Below, piece by piece: positions 32,871-47,696 of a stretch of DNA of 64,000 bases. The first letter of the stretch is position 1; each line of letters starts with the position of its first letter. The position numbers were made by a program, and so were the translations under genes. The notes beneath the pieces were generated by a model that had not been told where the DNA came from, did not search any database, and saw nothing but the letters and a program-made list of their open reading frames with translations. The DNA comes from Rubrobacter xylanophilus (lineage in GTDB: Bacteria; Actinomycetota; Rubrobacteria; Rubrobacterales; Rubrobacteraceae), in the NCBI RefSeq assembly GCF_007164525.1, contig NZ_AP019791.1:1351501-1415500 (forward strand), given 5' to 3'.

Positions 32871-33056
32871 CTACCAACTCGCTTTCTTTACGCCAGGAAT
32901 CTTCCCCTCGTGCGCCAGCTCGCGCAGGCAGATGCGACACAGCCCGAACTTGCGGTAGTAGGCGCGCGCCCGCCCGCACCGCTGGCAGCGGTTGTACTCC
33001 CGCGTCCGGTACTTCTGCTTTTTCTGCTGCTTTGCGATGAGCGCTTTTCTAGGCAT
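32871..33056 (-). CDS. rpsN: 30S ribosomal protein S14, zinc type
   Basis: 61 residues, the short type Z (zinc) form. [40 protein letters not shown] and [15 protein letters not shown]. Four cysteines (CxxC-x12-CxxC) hold zinc. Between rplE and rpsH. Confidence 0.97.
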   Translation of the reverse strand: MPRKALIAKQQKKQKYRTREYNRCQRCGRARAYYRKFGLCRICLRELAHEGKIPGVKKASW

Positions 33057-33070
33057 CTCTCCTATCCTCT

Positions 33071-33613
33071 TCAGTTGCTCCGGAAGGGCATCCCCAGAAG
33101 CCGCAGCAGCTCCCGGGCCTCCTCATCGGTCTCCGCAGTGGTCACGATGGCGATGTCCATCCCCCGCACGGAGTCCACCGAGTCGTAAGAGATCTCCGGG
33201 AAGATCAGCTGCTCCCTCACCCCGAGCGCGTAGTTGCCACGCCCGTCGAAGGAGTTCGGGCTCACCCCCCGGAAGTCCCTCACCCGCGGCAACGCCACGG
33301 AGATGAGGCGGTCCAGAAACTCCCACATCCTCTCACCGCGCAGCGTGACCCGCGCCCCAACAGGCATGCCCTCCCGGATCTTGAACCCGGCGACGCTCTT
33401 ACGCGCCCGCCGGACCTGCGGCTTCTGGCCCGTGATCCGGGCCAGATCCTCCATCGCCCCGTCGAGCTTGCGGCTGTCCTGCGCCGCCTCCCCGACGCCC
33501 ATGTTGACCACGATCTTCTCCAGGGTGGGGATGCGCATCGGGTTGTCTATCCCGAACCTCTCCTTGAGAGCCGGGGCGACCTCCTGCCTGTACTTGTCCT
33601 TCAACCTAGCCAT
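33071..33613 (-). CDS. rplE: 50S ribosomal protein L5
   Basis: 180 residues. [79 protein letters not shown]. Binds 5S rRNA and P-site tRNA. The start overlaps the rplX stop by 8 bp. Confidence 0.97.
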
Positions 33614-33923
33614 CGATGTCCTTCCCGGAACGCTTGGCCACCCGAACCTTCTGGCCCGACTCCGTGAACCTGTAGCCCACCCGGGTGGGCTCCCCGGTGT
33701 TCGGGTCCACCAGCATGACGTTGGAGATGTGTATGGGCGCGTCGAAGCGGTAGAGCCCGTCCGGGTTCTGCTGGCTGGGGCGGGCGTGGCGGGTGCGGGT
33801 GTTCACCCCCTTCACCACCACCCGGTTCTCCCGGGGGAGCACCCGTTCGACCTCGCCCCGCTTGCCCTTCTCCCTGCCGGAGATCACCACGACGGTGTCA
33901 CCGCGCTTTATCTTCGCAGCCAC
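33606..33923 (-). CDS. rplX: 50S ribosomal protein L24
   Basis: 105 residues. KOW motif [20 protein letters not shown], then [20 protein letters not shown] and [23 protein letters not shown] 33923 follows GGAGG by 9 nt and lies 1 bp past the rplN stop; upstream in-frame sequence is overlap with rplN. Confidence 0.96.
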
Positions 33924-33924
33924 G

Positions 33925-34296
33925 CTACAACACCTCCGGTGCCAGCGAGATGATCCTGGTGTAGCCTTTCTCCCGGAGCTCGCGGGCGACCGGCCCGAAG
34001 ATGCGGGTCCCACGCGGGGAGCCGTCGCTGTTTATGAGCACCCCGGCGTTCTCCCCGAACCGGATGTACGAGCCGTCGTCCCGGCGGGTCTCCTTCTTGG
34101 TCCGCACCACCACGGCCCGCACCACGTCGCCCTTCTTGACCGCGCCCCCCGGCGTGGCCTCCTTGACCGAGGCCACGATGACGTCCCCTATCCCGGCGCT
34201 GCGGCGCTTGCTGCCGCCGAGCACCCGGATGCAGAGGAGGCTGCGGGCTCCGGAGTTGTCCGCGACCTTTAACCTCGTCTCCTGCTGGATCATCAT
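33925..34296 (-). CDS. rplN: 50S ribosomal protein L14
   Basis: 123 residues. [80 protein letters not shown]. The first of two ATG codons (34296) gives ATGA with the rpsQ stop; the second gives the usual family N-terminus. Confidence 0.97.
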   Translation of the reverse strand: MMIQQETRLKVADNSGARSLLCIRVLGGSKRRSAGIGDVIVASVKEATPGGAVKKGDVVRAVVVRTKKETRRDDGSYIRFGENAGVLINSDGSPRGTRIFGPVARELREKGYTRIISLAPEVL

Positions 34297-34709
34297 TCAG
34301 CCCTCGATATGATGCTCGCCAGCCGCCACCGCTTGCGCCTGGACAGCGGCCGGGTCTCTATGATCCTCACGGTGTCCCCCACGCGGGCCTCGTTGCGCTC
34401 GTCGTGCACCAGGAACTTCTTGGAGCGCCGGATGCGCTTCTTGTACATCGGGTGCTCCTTGAGCGTCTCCACCGAGACGGTGACGGTCTTGTCGGCCGCA
34501 TCGGAGACGACGAGGCCGACGCGCTCCTTCCGCCTGCCGCGTCCGGTATCCTTCTGGATCTGTCCGACGTCCCGGTCGAAGGCCGGCCCCCGCCGGGCCG
34601 ACTCGCCGAGATCGCCGGCGACCTCGCTCTCCGGAAGATCCCCGGTGTCGGCGAGCGCCTCGGCCCGCTCCTCGGGCTCTGCGTTTCTGTTGCGCTCTTC
34701 CTCGCTCAC
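34293..34709 (-). CDS. rpsQ: 30S ribosomal protein S17 with ~58-residue acidic N-terminal extension
   Basis: 138 residues, against 80-90 for typical S17. The core begins near residue 59: [60 protein letters not shown]. The first 58 residues are acidic and probably disordered ([34 protein letters not shown]). The GTG start overlaps the rpmC stop by 4 bp (GTGA), which supports the long form rather than an internal start. Confidence 0.93.
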   Translation of the reverse strand: MSEEERNRNAEPEERAEALADTGDLPESEVAGDLGESARRGPAFDRDVGQIQKDTGRGRRKERVGLVVSDAADKTVTVSVETLKEHPMYKKRIRRSKKFLVHDERNEARVGDTVRIIETRPLSRRKRWRLASIISRAE

Positions 34710-34915
34710 CTGCTACTCTCCTGCCTCTTCTGGTTCAGAACCGTAAGGAGCCGCGCGATGTTCCTGCGCACCTCCCTGAGCTGTCCGGTGTTCTCGAGCT
34801 GTCCGGTGGCGTGCTGGAAGCGGAGGTTGAACAGCTCGCGCCGCGTCTCGGCGAGCCTGCGCTCTATCTCCTCCACGTCCAGCTCCCGGAGCTCGCGGGT
34901 CTTCAGCCGGACCAT
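34706..34915 (-). CDS. rpmC: 50S ribosomal protein L29
   Basis: 69 residues, two helices: [60 protein letters not shown] 34915 shares one base with the rplP stop (TGATG). Located at the tunnel exit near L23, where trigger factor and SRP dock. Confidence 0.96.
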   Translation of the reverse strand: MVRLKTRELRELDVEEIERRLAETRRELFNLRFQHATGQLENTGQLREVRRNIARLLTVLNQKRQESSR

Positions 34916-35331
34916 CAGCCACCACCTCCCCGCACCAGAAAGCGGGTCTTTATGGGCAGCTTCTGCGCGGCGAGCCGCATGGCCTCGCGGGCCAGCTCCT
35001 CGCCGACCCCGCTCATCTCGAACATGACCCGCCCGGGCTTGACCACCGCCACGTACTCCTCGGGGCTGCCCTTCCCGCTGCCCATCCGGGTTTCGGCGGG
35101 CTTCTTGGTCACCGGCTTGTGCGGGAAGATGTTGATCCACACCTTCCCCCCGCGCCGGATCTTGCGGGTCATGGCGATACGGGCGGCCTCTATCTGCCGG
35201 TTGGTGATCCAGGCCGGCTCCAGCGCCTGCAGCCCGTACTCGCCGAACTGCACCTCCGTGCCGCCCTTGGCCCGCCCCTTCATCCGCCCCCGCTGGGGCT
35301 TGCGCCACTTGAGCTTCCTGGGTACCAGCAT
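34915..35331 (-). CDS. rplP: 50S ribosomal protein L16
   Basis: 138 residues. [80 protein letters not shown] (with the arginine often hydroxylated in other bacteria). Three bp after rpsC. Confidence 0.97.
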   Translation of the reverse strand: MLVPRKLKWRKPQRGRMKGRAKGGTEVQFGEYGLQALEPAWITNRQIEAARIAMTRKIRRGGKVWINIFPHKPVTKKPAETRMGSGKGSPEEYVAVVKPGRVMFEMSGVGEELAREAMRLAAQKLPIKTRFLVRGGGG

Positions 35332-35334
35332 CTC

Positions 35335-35991
35335 CTACCTCTCCTCGTCGGTGTGGATGCCGTGGTTGATCCAGACCTTCACCCCGATCTGGCCCATCTG
35401 GGTGTTGGCCTCCTTGAACCCGTAATCTATGTCGGCATCGAGGGTGTGCAGCGGTACCTTGCCCTCGGAGACGGTCTCCGAACGGCTCATCTCGATCCCG
35501 CCGAGCCTGCCAGAGCACTGGATCCTGGCGCCCACGGCCCCGCTGCGCATGGCGCTGGTGAGCGCCCGCTTCATCGTCCGGCGGAAGGCCGCCCGCCCCT
35601 CGAGCTGCTCGGCGATGGACTCGGCGACCAGCTTGGCGTTGAGCTCGGGCCGCGAGACCTCCCGCACGTTGACCTGCACCTTCTTGCTGGTGAGCCGCTC
35701 CAGATCCCGCCGCAGAGCGTCCACCTCGCTGCCGCCCTTCCCGATGACGATGCCCGGACGGGCGGTGTGGATGTCCACCACCACCTCGCCCTGTTCGGCC
35801 GCCTTCTTTATCTCGATCTCGGCTATCCCGGCCCGGGCGAGCTTCTTCTCTATGTGCTCCCGGATCCTGAGATCCTCGCCCAGAAGCTCGGCGAAGTCCC
35901 TCTCCGAGTACCACTGGCTCTTGAAATCTACCTTCTCGCCCCTGCGCCTGACGCCGAGCCTGAAGCCCTCCGGGTGTACCTTCTGCCCCAT
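35335..35991 (-). CDS. rpsC: 30S ribosomal protein S3
   Basis: 218 residues. [22 protein letters not shown] domain with the [20 protein letters not shown] loop, C-terminal domain [20 protein letters not shown] and [20 protein letters not shown]. Forms the mRNA entry helicase with S4 and S5. Confidence 0.97.
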   Translation of the reverse strand: MGQKVHPEGFRLGVRRRGEKVDFKSQWYSERDFAELLGEDLRIREHIEKKLARAGIAEIEIKKAAEQGEVVVDIHTARPGIVIGKGGSEVDALRRDLERLTSKKVQVNVREVSRPELNAKLVAESIAEQLEGRAAFRRTMKRALTSAMRSGAVGARIQCSGRLGGIEMSRSETVSEGKVPLHTLDADIDYGFKEANTQMGQIGVKVWINHGIHTDEER

Positions 35992-35993
35992 CG

Positions 35994-36377
35994 CTACTCC
36001 TCTTCCTCCTCGCTTCCGGGCGTGTCCACCGCACCGCCGACGGCGACGCCCTCCGGGGCGCCGAGCCGGAGGGTGATGTGGCTGGTGCGCTTGCGGATCA
36101 TCGTCGCCCGGCCCAGCGCCCGGGGACGGTAGCGCTTGATGGTCGGCCCCTCGTCCACCCGGACCTCCTCGACGAAGAGCAGCTCCGGGTCGGCGTCGTG
36201 GTTGTTCTCCGCGTTGGCCGCCGCGCTCTTGAGCACGTCGCCGAGGATTCTGGCCGCCCGCTTGTTGGTGAACCGCAGGATGGAGGCGGCCTCCGGGTAG
36301 CTCTTGCCCCGGATCTGGTCGGCGACGAGGCGCGCCTTGCGCGGGGAGATCCTGACGTATTTCGCCACTGCCCTCAT
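35994..36377 (-). CDS. rplV: 50S ribosomal protein L22 with acidic C-terminal tail
   Basis: 127 residues. [40 protein letters not shown], tunnel beta-hairpin [20 protein letters not shown], and an acidic end GSEEEEE beyond the usual fold. ATG 36377 lies next to GAGGAG; GTG 36368, 9 nt after AGGAG, is an equally good start. Confidence 0.95.
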   Translation of the reverse strand: MRAVAKYVRISPRKARLVADQIRGKSYPEAASILRFTNKRAARILGDVLKSAAANAENNHDADPELLFVEEVRVDEGPTIKRYRPRALGRATMIRKRTSHITLRLGAPEGVAVGGAVDTPGSEEEEE

Positions 36378-36382
36378 CTCCT

Positions 36383-36664
36383 CTAGCGCCTCCTCGCGGT
36401 GCGGTCGTCCTTCTTGTGCGACCTGAAGGTGCGGGTCGGCGCGAACTCCCCGAGCCGGTGGCCCACCATGCTCTCGGTGATGTAGACCGGCACGTGCTTG
36501 CGCCCGTCGTGCACCGCGATGGTGTGGCCCACCATCTCTGGGTATATCACGCTGGCCCGGCTCCAGGTCTTGATCATCCGCTTCTCGTTCTTCTCGTTCA
36601 TCTCGAGGATGCGCCGCATGAGCTTCTCCTCGACGAACGGCTCCTTCTTCGAGGAACGCGTCAC
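36383..36664 (-). CDS. rpsS: 30S ribosomal protein S19
   Basis: 93 residues. [77 protein letters not shown]. Partner of S13 in the 30S head. Abuts rplB. Confidence 0.97.
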   Translation of the reverse strand: MTRSSKKEPFVEEKLMRRILEMNEKNEKRMIKTWSRASVIYPEMVGHTIAVHDGRKHVPVYITESMVGHRLGEFAPTRTFRSHKKDDRTARRR

Positions 36665-37504
<840 letters not shown>

Positions 37505-37505
37505 C

Positions 37506-37793
37506 CTAGACCCCCTCGAACAGCTCGATCCTGTCGCCCTCGGCCAGCTTCACCACGGCCTTCTTCCAGGTCGAGGTGCGGCCGCGGGTGAAGCCCTGGC
37601 GCTTGGGCTTGCTCTTGACGTTCACCGTGTTCACCTTCTTCACCTTCACGTCGAAGGCCTCCTCGACGGCCTTCTTGATCTGGTTCTTGTTCGCCCGCCG
37701 GTCGACCTCGAAGGTGTACTGCCCCTCGTTCTCTATGAGGTTGTAGCTCTTCTCCGAGATGACCGGCCGGATTATGATCTGATGCGGGTCCAT
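37506..37793 (-). CDS. rplW: 50S ribosomal protein L23
   Basis: 95 residues. [60 protein letters not shown]. Docking site for trigger factor at the tunnel exit. Single-bp gaps to rplD and rplB. Confidence 0.97.
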   Translation of the reverse strand: MDPHQIIIRPVISEKSYNLIENEGQYTFEVDRRANKNQIKKAVEEAFDVKVKKVNTVNVKSKPKRQGFTRGRTSTWKKAVVKLAEGDRIELFEGV

Positions 37794-37794
37794 C

Positions 37795-38430
37795 TCAGCC
37801 CTCCTCCCGGCCAGCGGTGAGCCTGCCGTAGGCCGCGCGCGAGAAGACGACCTCCCGGGCCCGCAGCAGCTCGTAGACCCCGTAGCCGAACGGCTCCACC
37901 ACCGTGACCTCGGGCAGGTTCCTGAAGGAGAGCGCGGCCTCGCGCTCCTCGCGGGTGAGGACCAGCAGCACCGGTCCCTCGACCCCCATCTGCCCGAGCA
38001 GCTCCTTGGCCCGCTTGGTGGAGGGCCGCTCGAAGTCCAGGGCGTCGAGCACGTAGAGCATGCCCTCGGCGGCCTTGGCCGAGAGCGCCCCGTCGAAGGC
38101 CGCCCGCGCCTCCTTGCGGTTTATTTTCTTCCCGTAGCGGGGCCCCTTGGGCTTCGGACCGCCCCAGGTGCCGCCGCCGTAGCGGATCGGGGACTTTATG
38201 TCCCCCGCCCGGGCCCGGCCCGTCCCCTTCTGCCGGTAGAGCTTGGCCCCCGAGCCGGCCACCTCGCTGCGCCCCCGGGTGGAGGCGGTCCAGCGCCGGC
38301 GGGCCTCAAGCTCGGCGACCACGGCCCGGTGTATGACGTGCTCCTTGGGCTCCGTCTCGAACCGGGGCCCTTTGAGCTCCATCTCGGACCTCCGGCCGGT
38401 GCGGGCGTCGAAGACCTGTGCCTGAGCCAT
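37795..38430 (-). CDS. rplD: 50S ribosomal protein L4
   Basis: 211 residues. N-terminal [18 protein letters not shown], extended tunnel loop [20 protein letters not shown] and [20 protein letters not shown], and C-terminal [22 protein letters not shown] 38430 is preferred; GTG 38439, three codons upstream, overlaps the rplC stop. In E. coli L4 represses the S10 operon; the tuf-rpsJ gap here is only 7 bp, so no long S10 leader exists. Confidence 0.96.
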   Translation of the reverse strand: MAQAQVFDARTGRRSEMELKGPRFETEPKEHVIHRAVVAELEARRRWTASTRGRSEVAGSGAKLYRQKGTGRARAGDIKSPIRYGGGTWGGPKPKGPRYGKKINRKEARAAFDGALSAKAAEGMLYVLDALDFERPSTKRAKELLGQMGVEGPVLLVLTREEREAALSFRNLPEVTVVEPFGYGVYELLRAREVVFSRAAYGRLTAGREEG

Positions 38431-38431
38431 C

Positions 38432-39049
38432 CTACTCACCCGCCTTCCGGACCTTCACGATGGCGTTCCTGCCGCCGGGCACGCCACCGCGCACCCAGAG
38501 CTCGTTCCTCTCCGCGTCAACGCGCACGACCTCCAGGTTGCGTACGGTGACGGAGCGGTCGCCCATATGCCCCGGCATCCGCTGCCCCTTGAAGATCCTG
38601 GACGGGTCCGCCGAGGCCCCCACGGAACCGGGCTGCCGGATGTTGTGGGAGCCGTGGGTGACAGGCCCCCGCCCGAAGCCGTGGCGCTTGACGGTGCCCT
38701 GGAAGCCGCGTCCCTTGGACCGGGCGCTCACGTGCACCCGGTCGCCCGGCTCGAAGGCGTCGGCCCCGATGGTCTGGCCGACCTCCCCGCTCACCCCGCG
38801 CAGCTCCCGCAGGTAGCGGCGGGGCGGGGTGTCCAGCTTGGCGAAGATCCCGGCGTGCGGGCGGTTCACCCGGCCGGACTTCACGGCACCGAAGCCGACC
38901 TGCACCGCCTCGTAGCCGTCCCTCTCGGGCGTCCTTACGGCGGTGATGACGTTCGGCTCAACCTCGAGCACCGTGACGCCGACCACCGTCCCGTCGTCCT
39001 GGAAGGCCTGCGTCATGTACTTTTTCCGCGCGAATACTGCCGTTGCCAT
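38432..39049 (-). CDS. rplC: 50S ribosomal protein L3
   Basis: 205 residues. [60 protein letters not shown] (loop towards the peptidyl-transferase centre), [23 protein letters not shown] 39049, 4 bp after rpsJ. Confidence 0.97.
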   Translation of the reverse strand: MATAVFARKKYMTQAFQDDGTVVGVTVLEVEPNVITAVRTPERDGYEAVQVGFGAVKSGRVNRPHAGIFAKLDTPPRRYLRELRGVSGEVGQTIGADAFEPGDRVHVSARSKGRGFQGTVKRHGFGRGPVTHGSHNIRQPGSVGASADPSRIFKGQRMPGHMGDRSVTVRNLEVVRVDAERNELWVRGGVPGGRNAIVKVRKAGE

Positions 39050-39053
39050 AGCC

Positions 39054-39365
39054 CTACGTAGCCTTTATCTCGATGTTCACCCCCGCCGGCAGGTCCAGCC
39101 GCTGCAGCGAGTCGACCGTCCGCGGCGTGGGCTGCTGGATGTCTATCAGCCGCTTGTGCGTGTTGAGCTGGAAGTGCTCCCGGGAGTCCTTGTCCTTGAA
39201 GGGTCCCCGGATGACCGTGTAACGGCTGCGCTTGGTGGGGAGCGGAACGGGGCCGAAGACGAAGGCCCCGGTCCGCTCCGCCGTCTCCACGATCGACCTG
39301 GCCGTCTTGTCTATGACCTCGTGATCGTAGGCCTTGAGCTTGATCCTTATCTTCGATACGGCCAT
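39054..39365 (-). CDS. rpsJ: 30S ribosomal protein S10 / NusE
   Basis: 103 residues. [60 protein letters not shown]. Also acts as NusE in antitermination. Only 7 bp separate it from tuf, so the str and S10 gene blocks form one transcription unit here. Confidence 0.97.
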   Translation of the reverse strand: MAVSKIRIKLKAYDHEVIDKTARSIVETAERTGAFVFGPVPLPTKRSRYTVIRGPFKDKDSREHFQLNTHKRLIDIQQPTPRTVDSLQRLDLPAGVNIEIKAT

Positions 39366-39367
39366 GA

Positions 39368-40576
39368 TCCAGCTACTCTATTATCTGGGTGACGACACCG
39401 GCGCCGACCGTCCGGCCACCCTCCCTTATGGCGAAGTTGAGCCCCTCGTCCATCGCTATCGGAGAGATCAACTGCACCTCCATGACCGTGTTGTCACCAG
39501 GCATCACCATCTCCACTCCCTCCTCAAGGAAGATCTCCCCAGTGACATCGGTCGTCCTGAAGTAGAACTGCGGCCGGTAGTGGCTGAAAAACGGCGTGTG
39601 CCGGCCACCCTCCTCCTTGCTGAGTACATACACCTCAGCCTTGAACCGCGTGTGAGGGGTGATCGTCCCAGGAGCAGCCAATACCTGCCCCCGCTCTATC
39701 TCATCCCGCTTTATCCCCCTCAGCAAAACTCCTATGTTGTCACCAGCCTGCGCCTCCTGCATGCTCTTGTTGAACATCTCTATGCCGGTGACAACCGTCT
39801 TGCGCGTCGGCCTTATCCCTACTATCTCCACCTCTTCGTTGAGGTGCAGCTTGCCCTGCTCAACTCTGCCCGTCGCTACCGTACCCCGGCCCTGGATGCT
39901 GAACACATCCTCAACCGCCAGCAGAAACGGCTTGTCTACATCCCGCTTGGGCTCAGGGATGTACTCGTCAAGCGCCTCAAGCAGCTTGAGGATCGACTGC
40001 TCCCCAAGCTCCCCTTCGTCACCCTCCAGCGCCTTCAGCGCCGATCCAACTACAACCGGTACCTCATCCCCAGGAAACTCGTACTCCGAGAGAAGTTCCC
40101 TCACCTCCATCTCAACAAGCTCCAAAAGCTCCGGATCGTCCACCATGTCCGCCTTGTTGAGATACACAACGATGTAGGGAACCCCTACCTGCCGCGCAAG
40201 AAGTATGTGCTCCCGCGTCTGCGGCATCGGCCCATCCGCAGCAGAGACCACCAGTATCGCCCCGTCCATCTGCGCAGCCCCCGTGATCATGTTCTTCACG
40301 TAGTCCGCATGACCCGGGCAGTCCACGTGCGCGTAGTGGCGCCTCTCGGTGGCGTACTCCTGGTGGCTGGTCGCTATCGTGATCCCCCGCTGCCGCTCCT
40401 CAGGGGCGTTGTCTATCTGCTCGAAGGCCACCTCCTTGTTGGCCGGATCATCCGGCACGTGCTTGGCCAAAACCTTCGTTATCGCCGCCGTCAAGGTCGT
40501 CTTGCCGTGGTCCACGTGCCCTATGGTCCCCACGTTTATGTGCGGCTTGGTCCTCTCAAATACCCCTTTGGCCATC
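39368..40576. repeat. 1.2-kb direct repeat, copy 1 (tuf gene)
   Basis: Matches 54682-55890 at a constant offset of 15314 bp. I found four base differences by eye, all synonymous. Identity begins 5 bp beyond the stop codon and ends 1 bp before the start codon, so the repeat is limited to the coding region. This is typical of duplicate tuf genes kept alike by gene conversion. Confidence 0.9.
39373..40575 (-). CDS. tuf: Elongation factor Tu, copy 1
   Basis: 400 residues. It delivers aminoacyl-tRNA to the ribosome. P-loop [17 protein letters not shown], switch [19 protein letters not shown], guanine specificity [14 protein letters not shown], then the two beta-barrel domains. The protein is identical to copy 2 at 54687-55889 and the DNA is nearly so. 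About 28 percent of the codons in a 106-codon sample end in A or T, whereas adjacent fusA is almost entirely GC-ending. It follows fusA by 18 bp and precedes rpsJ by 7 bp, as in str operons. Confidence 0.98.
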   Translation of the reverse strand: MAKGVFERTKPHINVGTIGHVDHGKTTLTAAITKVLAKHVPDDPANKEVAFEQIDNAPEERQRGITIATSHQEYATERRHYAHVDCPGHADYVKNMITGAAQMDGAILVVSAADGPMPQTREHILLARQVGVPYIVVYLNKADMVDDPELLELVEMEVRELLSEYEFPGDEVPVVVGSALKALEGDEGELGEQSILKLLEALDEYIPEPKRDVDKPFLLAVEDVFSIQGRGTVATGRVEQGKLHLNEEVEIVGIRPTRKTVVTGIEMFNKSMQEAQAGDNIGVLLRGIKRDEIERGQVLAAPGTITPHTRFKAEVYVLSKEEGGRHTPFFSHYRPQFYFRTTDVTGEIFLEEGVEMVMPGDNTVMEVQLISPIAMDEGLNFAIREGGRTVGAGVVTQIIE

Positions 40577-40593
40577 TCTTCCTCTACCTCCTT

Positions 40594-42741
40594 TTACCTC
40601 TCGGCTATCTGCTCCGCGATGCTCTGCGGCACCTCGGCGTAGTGGTCGAACTGCATGGTGAAGGTGGCCCGACCCTGCGTCCGGCTGCGCAGCGAGGTGG
40701 CGTACCCGAACATCTCGGCCAGCGGGACCATCGCCCGGATCACCTGGCTGTTGCCCCGCGAGTCCATGCCCTGGATCTGGCCGCGCCGCGAGGAGAGGTC
40801 GCCCATCACATCGCCCATGAACTCCTCGGGCACGGTGACCTCGACGGCCATGATGGGCTCGAGCAGCACGGGCTGGGCCCGCTTGAGCGCCTCCTTGGCA
40901 GCCATGCTCCCCGCGATCTGGAAGGCCATCTCCGAGGAGTCGACCTCGTGGTAGGAGCCGTCCACCAGCTCCACCTTGACGTCGACCACCGGATACCCGG
41001 CGAGCACGCCGCTCTCCAGCGCCTCCCGGATGCCCTTGTCGACCGCCGGGATGTACTCCCGCGGGATGACCCCGCCGACGATCCTGTCCTCGAACTCGTA
41101 GCCGCCCTCGTGCGGCTCCATGTTGATGATGGCGTGCCCGTACTGGCCGCGGCCGCCGGTCTGCCTGACGAACCGGCCCTCCACGCCCTCGACCCGCCGC
41201 CGGATGGTCTCCCGGTAGGCCACCTGCGGCTTGCCGATGTTGGCGTCGACCTTGAACTCCCGCGTGAGCCTGTCCAGGATGATCTCGAGGTGCAGCTCGC
41301 CCATCCCGGCGATGACGGTCTGGCCGGTCTCCTCGTCGGTGCGCACCCGGAAGGTGGGATCCTCCTCGGCGAGCCGCTGCAGGGCCTGGCTGAGCTTCTC
41401 CTGGTCGGCCTTGGTTTTGGGCTCGATGGCCTGGTCGATGACCGGCTCGGGGAAGACCATCTGCTCGAGCACGATGGGCTCGGGGTCGTCCACCGCCACG
41501 AGCGTGTCGCCGGTGCTGGTGTTGGAGAGCCCCACCGCCGCCACGAGCTCGCCGGCGTATACCTCGTCCCGCTGCTCGCGGGTGTTGGCGTGCATCTGCA
41601 AGAGCCGCCCCACCCGCTCACGCACCCCCTTGGTGGTGTTCATGACGTAGGAGCCGGCCTTGAGCGTCCCGGAATACACCCGGATGTAGGTGAGCTTCCC
41701 CACGTGCGGGTCGGCCTGCACCTTGAAGGCCAGCGCCGCGAGCGGCGCCTCCTCGTCGGCCTCCCGTACGGCGTCCTCACCGTCGAGGGTCTTCCCCCTG
41801 ACCGGCGGTACGTCCAGCGGGCTGGGCAGGTAGTCTATTACGCCGTCCAGCAGCGGCTGGATGCCCTTGTTCTTGAACGCCGAGCCGACGAAGACCGGTG
41901 TTATCTGAAGCTCCAGCGTGGCCTTGCGCAGGGCAGCCCGGATCTTGTCCGGCTCCACCTCCTCGCCCTCGAGGTAGGCGACCATGACCTCCTCGTCGTA
42001 CTCGGCCGCCGCCTCGATGAGCTTCTCCCGGTACTCCTCGGCCCGCTCCCTGAGCTCCTCAGGTATCTCGGTCTCGTCCCACTCCGCACCGAGGTCGTCC
42101 TTGTAGATGATCGCCTTCATCTCCACGAGATCCACGATCCCCACGAAGTCCGCCTCGGCCCCGATGGGTAGCTGTACCGGAACAGGGTTCGCCCCAAGCC
42201 GCTGCCGCATCGTCTCGACCGCGTGGTAGAAGTCCGCCCCGATCCGGTCCATCTTGTTGACGAACGCTATCCGCGGTACGTGATACTTGTCCGCCTGCCG
42301 CCACACCGTCTCCGACTGCGGCTCTACCCCGGCAACCGAATCGAACAGCGCAATGGCCCCGTCCAATACCCGCAGGCTGCGCTCCACCTCCACAGTGAAG
42401 TCCACGTGTCCGGGCGTGTCTATGATGTTTATCCGGTACTGTTCGGGGATCCGGCTGTGCCGCCCCTCCTGGGAGTCCTTTTTGCCGTTTTTGGCGGCCC
42501 CTTCTATACCGCCCCAGAAGACGGTGGTTGCGGCGGAGGTGATGGTGATGCCGCGTTCGCGCTCCTGGGCCATCCAGTCCATGACGGCGTTACCGTCGTG
42601 GACCTCGCCCAGCTTGTGGGTGAGGCCGGTATAGAGCAGGATACGCTCGGTCGTCGTGGTCTTACCCGCGTCTATGTGCGCCATGATCCCGATGTTCCGG
42701 ACCCGGCGCAGCGGGGTCTTCTTCGCTACCTGTACTGCCAT
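40594..42741 (-). CDS. fusA: Elongation factor G
   Basis: 715 residues. It drives ribosomal translocation. G-domain motifs: [20 protein letters not shown], switch region [49 protein letters not shown]. Domain IV tip region [20 protein letters not shown] and domain [19 protein letters not shown]. Codon usage is almost purely GC-ending. Between rpsG and tuf. Confidence 0.98.
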   Translation of the reverse strand: MAVQVAKKTPLRRVRNIGIMAHIDAGKTTTTERILLYTGLTHKLGEVHDGNAVMDWMAQERERGITITSAATTVFWGGIEGAAKNGKKDSQEGRHSRIPEQYRINIIDTPGHVDFTVEVERSLRVLDGAIALFDSVAGVEPQSETVWRQADKYHVPRIAFVNKMDRIGADFYHAVETMRQRLGANPVPVQLPIGAEADFVGIVDLVEMKAIIYKDDLGAEWDETEIPEELRERAEEYREKLIEAAAEYDEEVMVAYLEGEEVEPDKIRAALRKATLELQITPVFVGSAFKNKGIQPLLDGVIDYLPSPLDVPPVRGKTLDGEDAVREADEEAPLAALAFKVQADPHVGKLTYIRVYSGTLKAGSYVMNTTKGVRERVGRLLQMHANTREQRDEVYAGELVAAVGLSNTSTGDTLVAVDDPEPIVLEQMVFPEPVIDQAIEPKTKADQEKLSQALQRLAEEDPTFRVRTDEETGQTVIAGMGELHLEIILDRLTREFKVDANIGKPQVAYRETIRRRVEGVEGRFVRQTGGRGQYGHAIINMEPHEGGYEFEDRIVGGVIPREYIPAVDKGIREALESGVLAGYPVVDVKVELVDGSYHEVDSSEMAFQIAGSMAAKEALKRAQPVLLEPIMAVEVTVPEEFMGDVMGDLSSRRGQIQGMDSRGNSQVIRAMVPLAEMFGYATSLRSRTQGRATFTMQFDHYAEVPQSIAEQIAER

Positions 42742-42751
42742 ATGCTACCCG

Positions 42752-43222
42752 TCACCACCTGTAGTGTGCGAACGCCCGGTTGGCCTCGGCCATCCGGTGG
42801 GTTTCCTCCTTCTTCCTGATGCTCGCGCCGATGTTGTCCTTGGCGTCGAGGATCTCGCCCGCGAGCCGGTGTCCCATGGTCTTCTCCCGGCGTGCGCGGG
42901 CGAAGTTCACGAGCCAGCGGAGGGCCAGCGTGTTGGCCCGGCGCGGCGGAACCTCCACGGGCACCTGGTAGGTCGCGCCCCCGACCCTGCGGGAGCGAAC
43001 CTCCAGGCGCGGCTTGATGTTGTCCAGCGCCTGGCTGAGCACCGTGACCGGGTTGTCGCCGGTCCGCTCCTCGACCATGGAGAGGGCGTTGTAGACGATC
43101 TTCTCCGCCTTGCTCTTCTTCCCGTCCTTCATCACCTTGTTGATGAGCTGCTGCACCAGCACGCTCCCGTAGACGGGATCCGGCGGTATCTCTCTCTTGG
43201 GTGGCGCTCCTCGCCTCGGCAT
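42752..43222 (-). CDS. rpsG: 30S ribosomal protein S7
   Basis: 156 residues. [78 protein letters not shown]. In E. coli S7 represses the str operon by binding the rpsL-rpsG spacer; here that spacer is only 14 bp. Confidence 0.97.
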   Translation of the reverse strand: MPRRGAPPKREIPPDPVYGSVLVQQLINKVMKDGKKSKAEKIVYNALSMVEERTGDNPVTVLSQALDNIKPRLEVRSRRVGGATYQVPVEVPPRRANTLALRWLVNFARARREKTMGHRLAGEILDAKDNIGASIRKKEETHRMAEANRAFAHYRW

Positions 43223-43236
43223 CCCTCTCTATCCTC

Positions 43237-43605
43237 CTAAGACTTCTTGGTCCCGTACTTGGAGCGGCCCTGCTTGCGGCCCTCGACGCCCAGCGCATCC
43301 AGAGCCCCCCTGACGACCTTGTAGCGCACCCCCGGCAGGTCCTTCACGCGCCCGCCGCGTACCAGCACGACGGAGTGCTCCTGCAGGTTGTGCCCCTCGC
43401 CGGGGACGTAGGCGGTCACCTCATGCCCGTTGGTCAGACGAACCCTCGCTATCTTGCGCAGTGCGGAGTTGGGTTTCTTCGGCGTCGTCGTGGAGACGCG
43501 CGTACATACCCCCCGCCGCTGCGGACAGCCCTGCAGCGCCGGGGTGGCCGTCTTCTTCGTCTGCCGCTTCCGCTCCTTGCGCACGAGTTGGTTCGTCGTG
43601 GGCAT
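43237..43605 (-). CDS. rpsL: 30S ribosomal protein S12
   Basis: 122 residues. [20 protein letters not shown], decoding loop [20 protein letters not shown] with the streptomycin-relevant lysine intact, and [23 protein letters not shown] 43605 follows GAGGAGGAAGG. First gene of the long ribosomal superoperon, about 105 nt downstream of the start site predicted from its promoter. Confidence 0.97.
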   Translation of the reverse strand: MPTTNQLVRKERKRQTKKTATPALQGCPQRRGVCTRVSTTTPKKPNSALRKIARVRLTNGHEVTAYVPGEGHNLQEHSVVLVRGGRVKDLPGVRYKVVRGALDALGVEGRKQGRSKYGTKKS

Positions 43606-43718
43606 AGCCGGGCCTTCCTCCTCTACTCTCTTGACAGGGGGCTTACAGCAAAAAGTCGCGCATCACGGCGCGAGACGCCACCCCAAAGCGGGTGGGCTGC
43701 CTGCGGCCGCGACGCGTT

Positions 43719-43747
43719 ATTGTATGGCCGCAAAACGGCTATGTCAA
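43719..43747 (-). promoter_or_regulatory. Strong promoter of the rpsL superoperon
   Basis: On the minus strand TTGACA (43742-43747), 17-bp spacer, TACAAT (43719-43724), a near-consensus sigma-70 promoter. The roughly 105-nt leader contains a small hairpin (CCACCCC/GGGTGG, around 43680-43697). The rest of the 200-bp gap 43606-43805 holds only this promoter and the rpoC terminator. Confidence 0.85.
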
Positions 43748-43759
43748 GCGCGAAGAGAA

Positions 43760-43793
43760 GGGCTGGGGCGCCAAAGTTTTGGCGCCCCAGCCC
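43760..43793 (-). terminator. Terminator hairpin after rpoC
   Basis: A 16-bp perfect inverted repeat (GGGCTGGGGCGCCAAA and its complement, 2-nt centre) lies 12 bp past the rpoC stop. On the minus strand it is followed by TTCTCTTCG, a modest T-rich tail. It separates rpoBC transcription from the rpsL promoter 13 bp further on. Confidence 0.8.
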
Positions 43794-43805
43794 TCGGGCA
43801 GATCA

Positions 43806-47693
<3,888 letters not shown>

Positions 47694-47696
47694 GCT

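Noticed and set aside
39334-42171. A 945-codon plus-strand open frame opposite tuf and fusA, with a near-copy opposite the second tuf (54894-55940)
   Set aside because: Shadow of highly conserved minus-strand genes; the duplication merely follows the tuf repeat.
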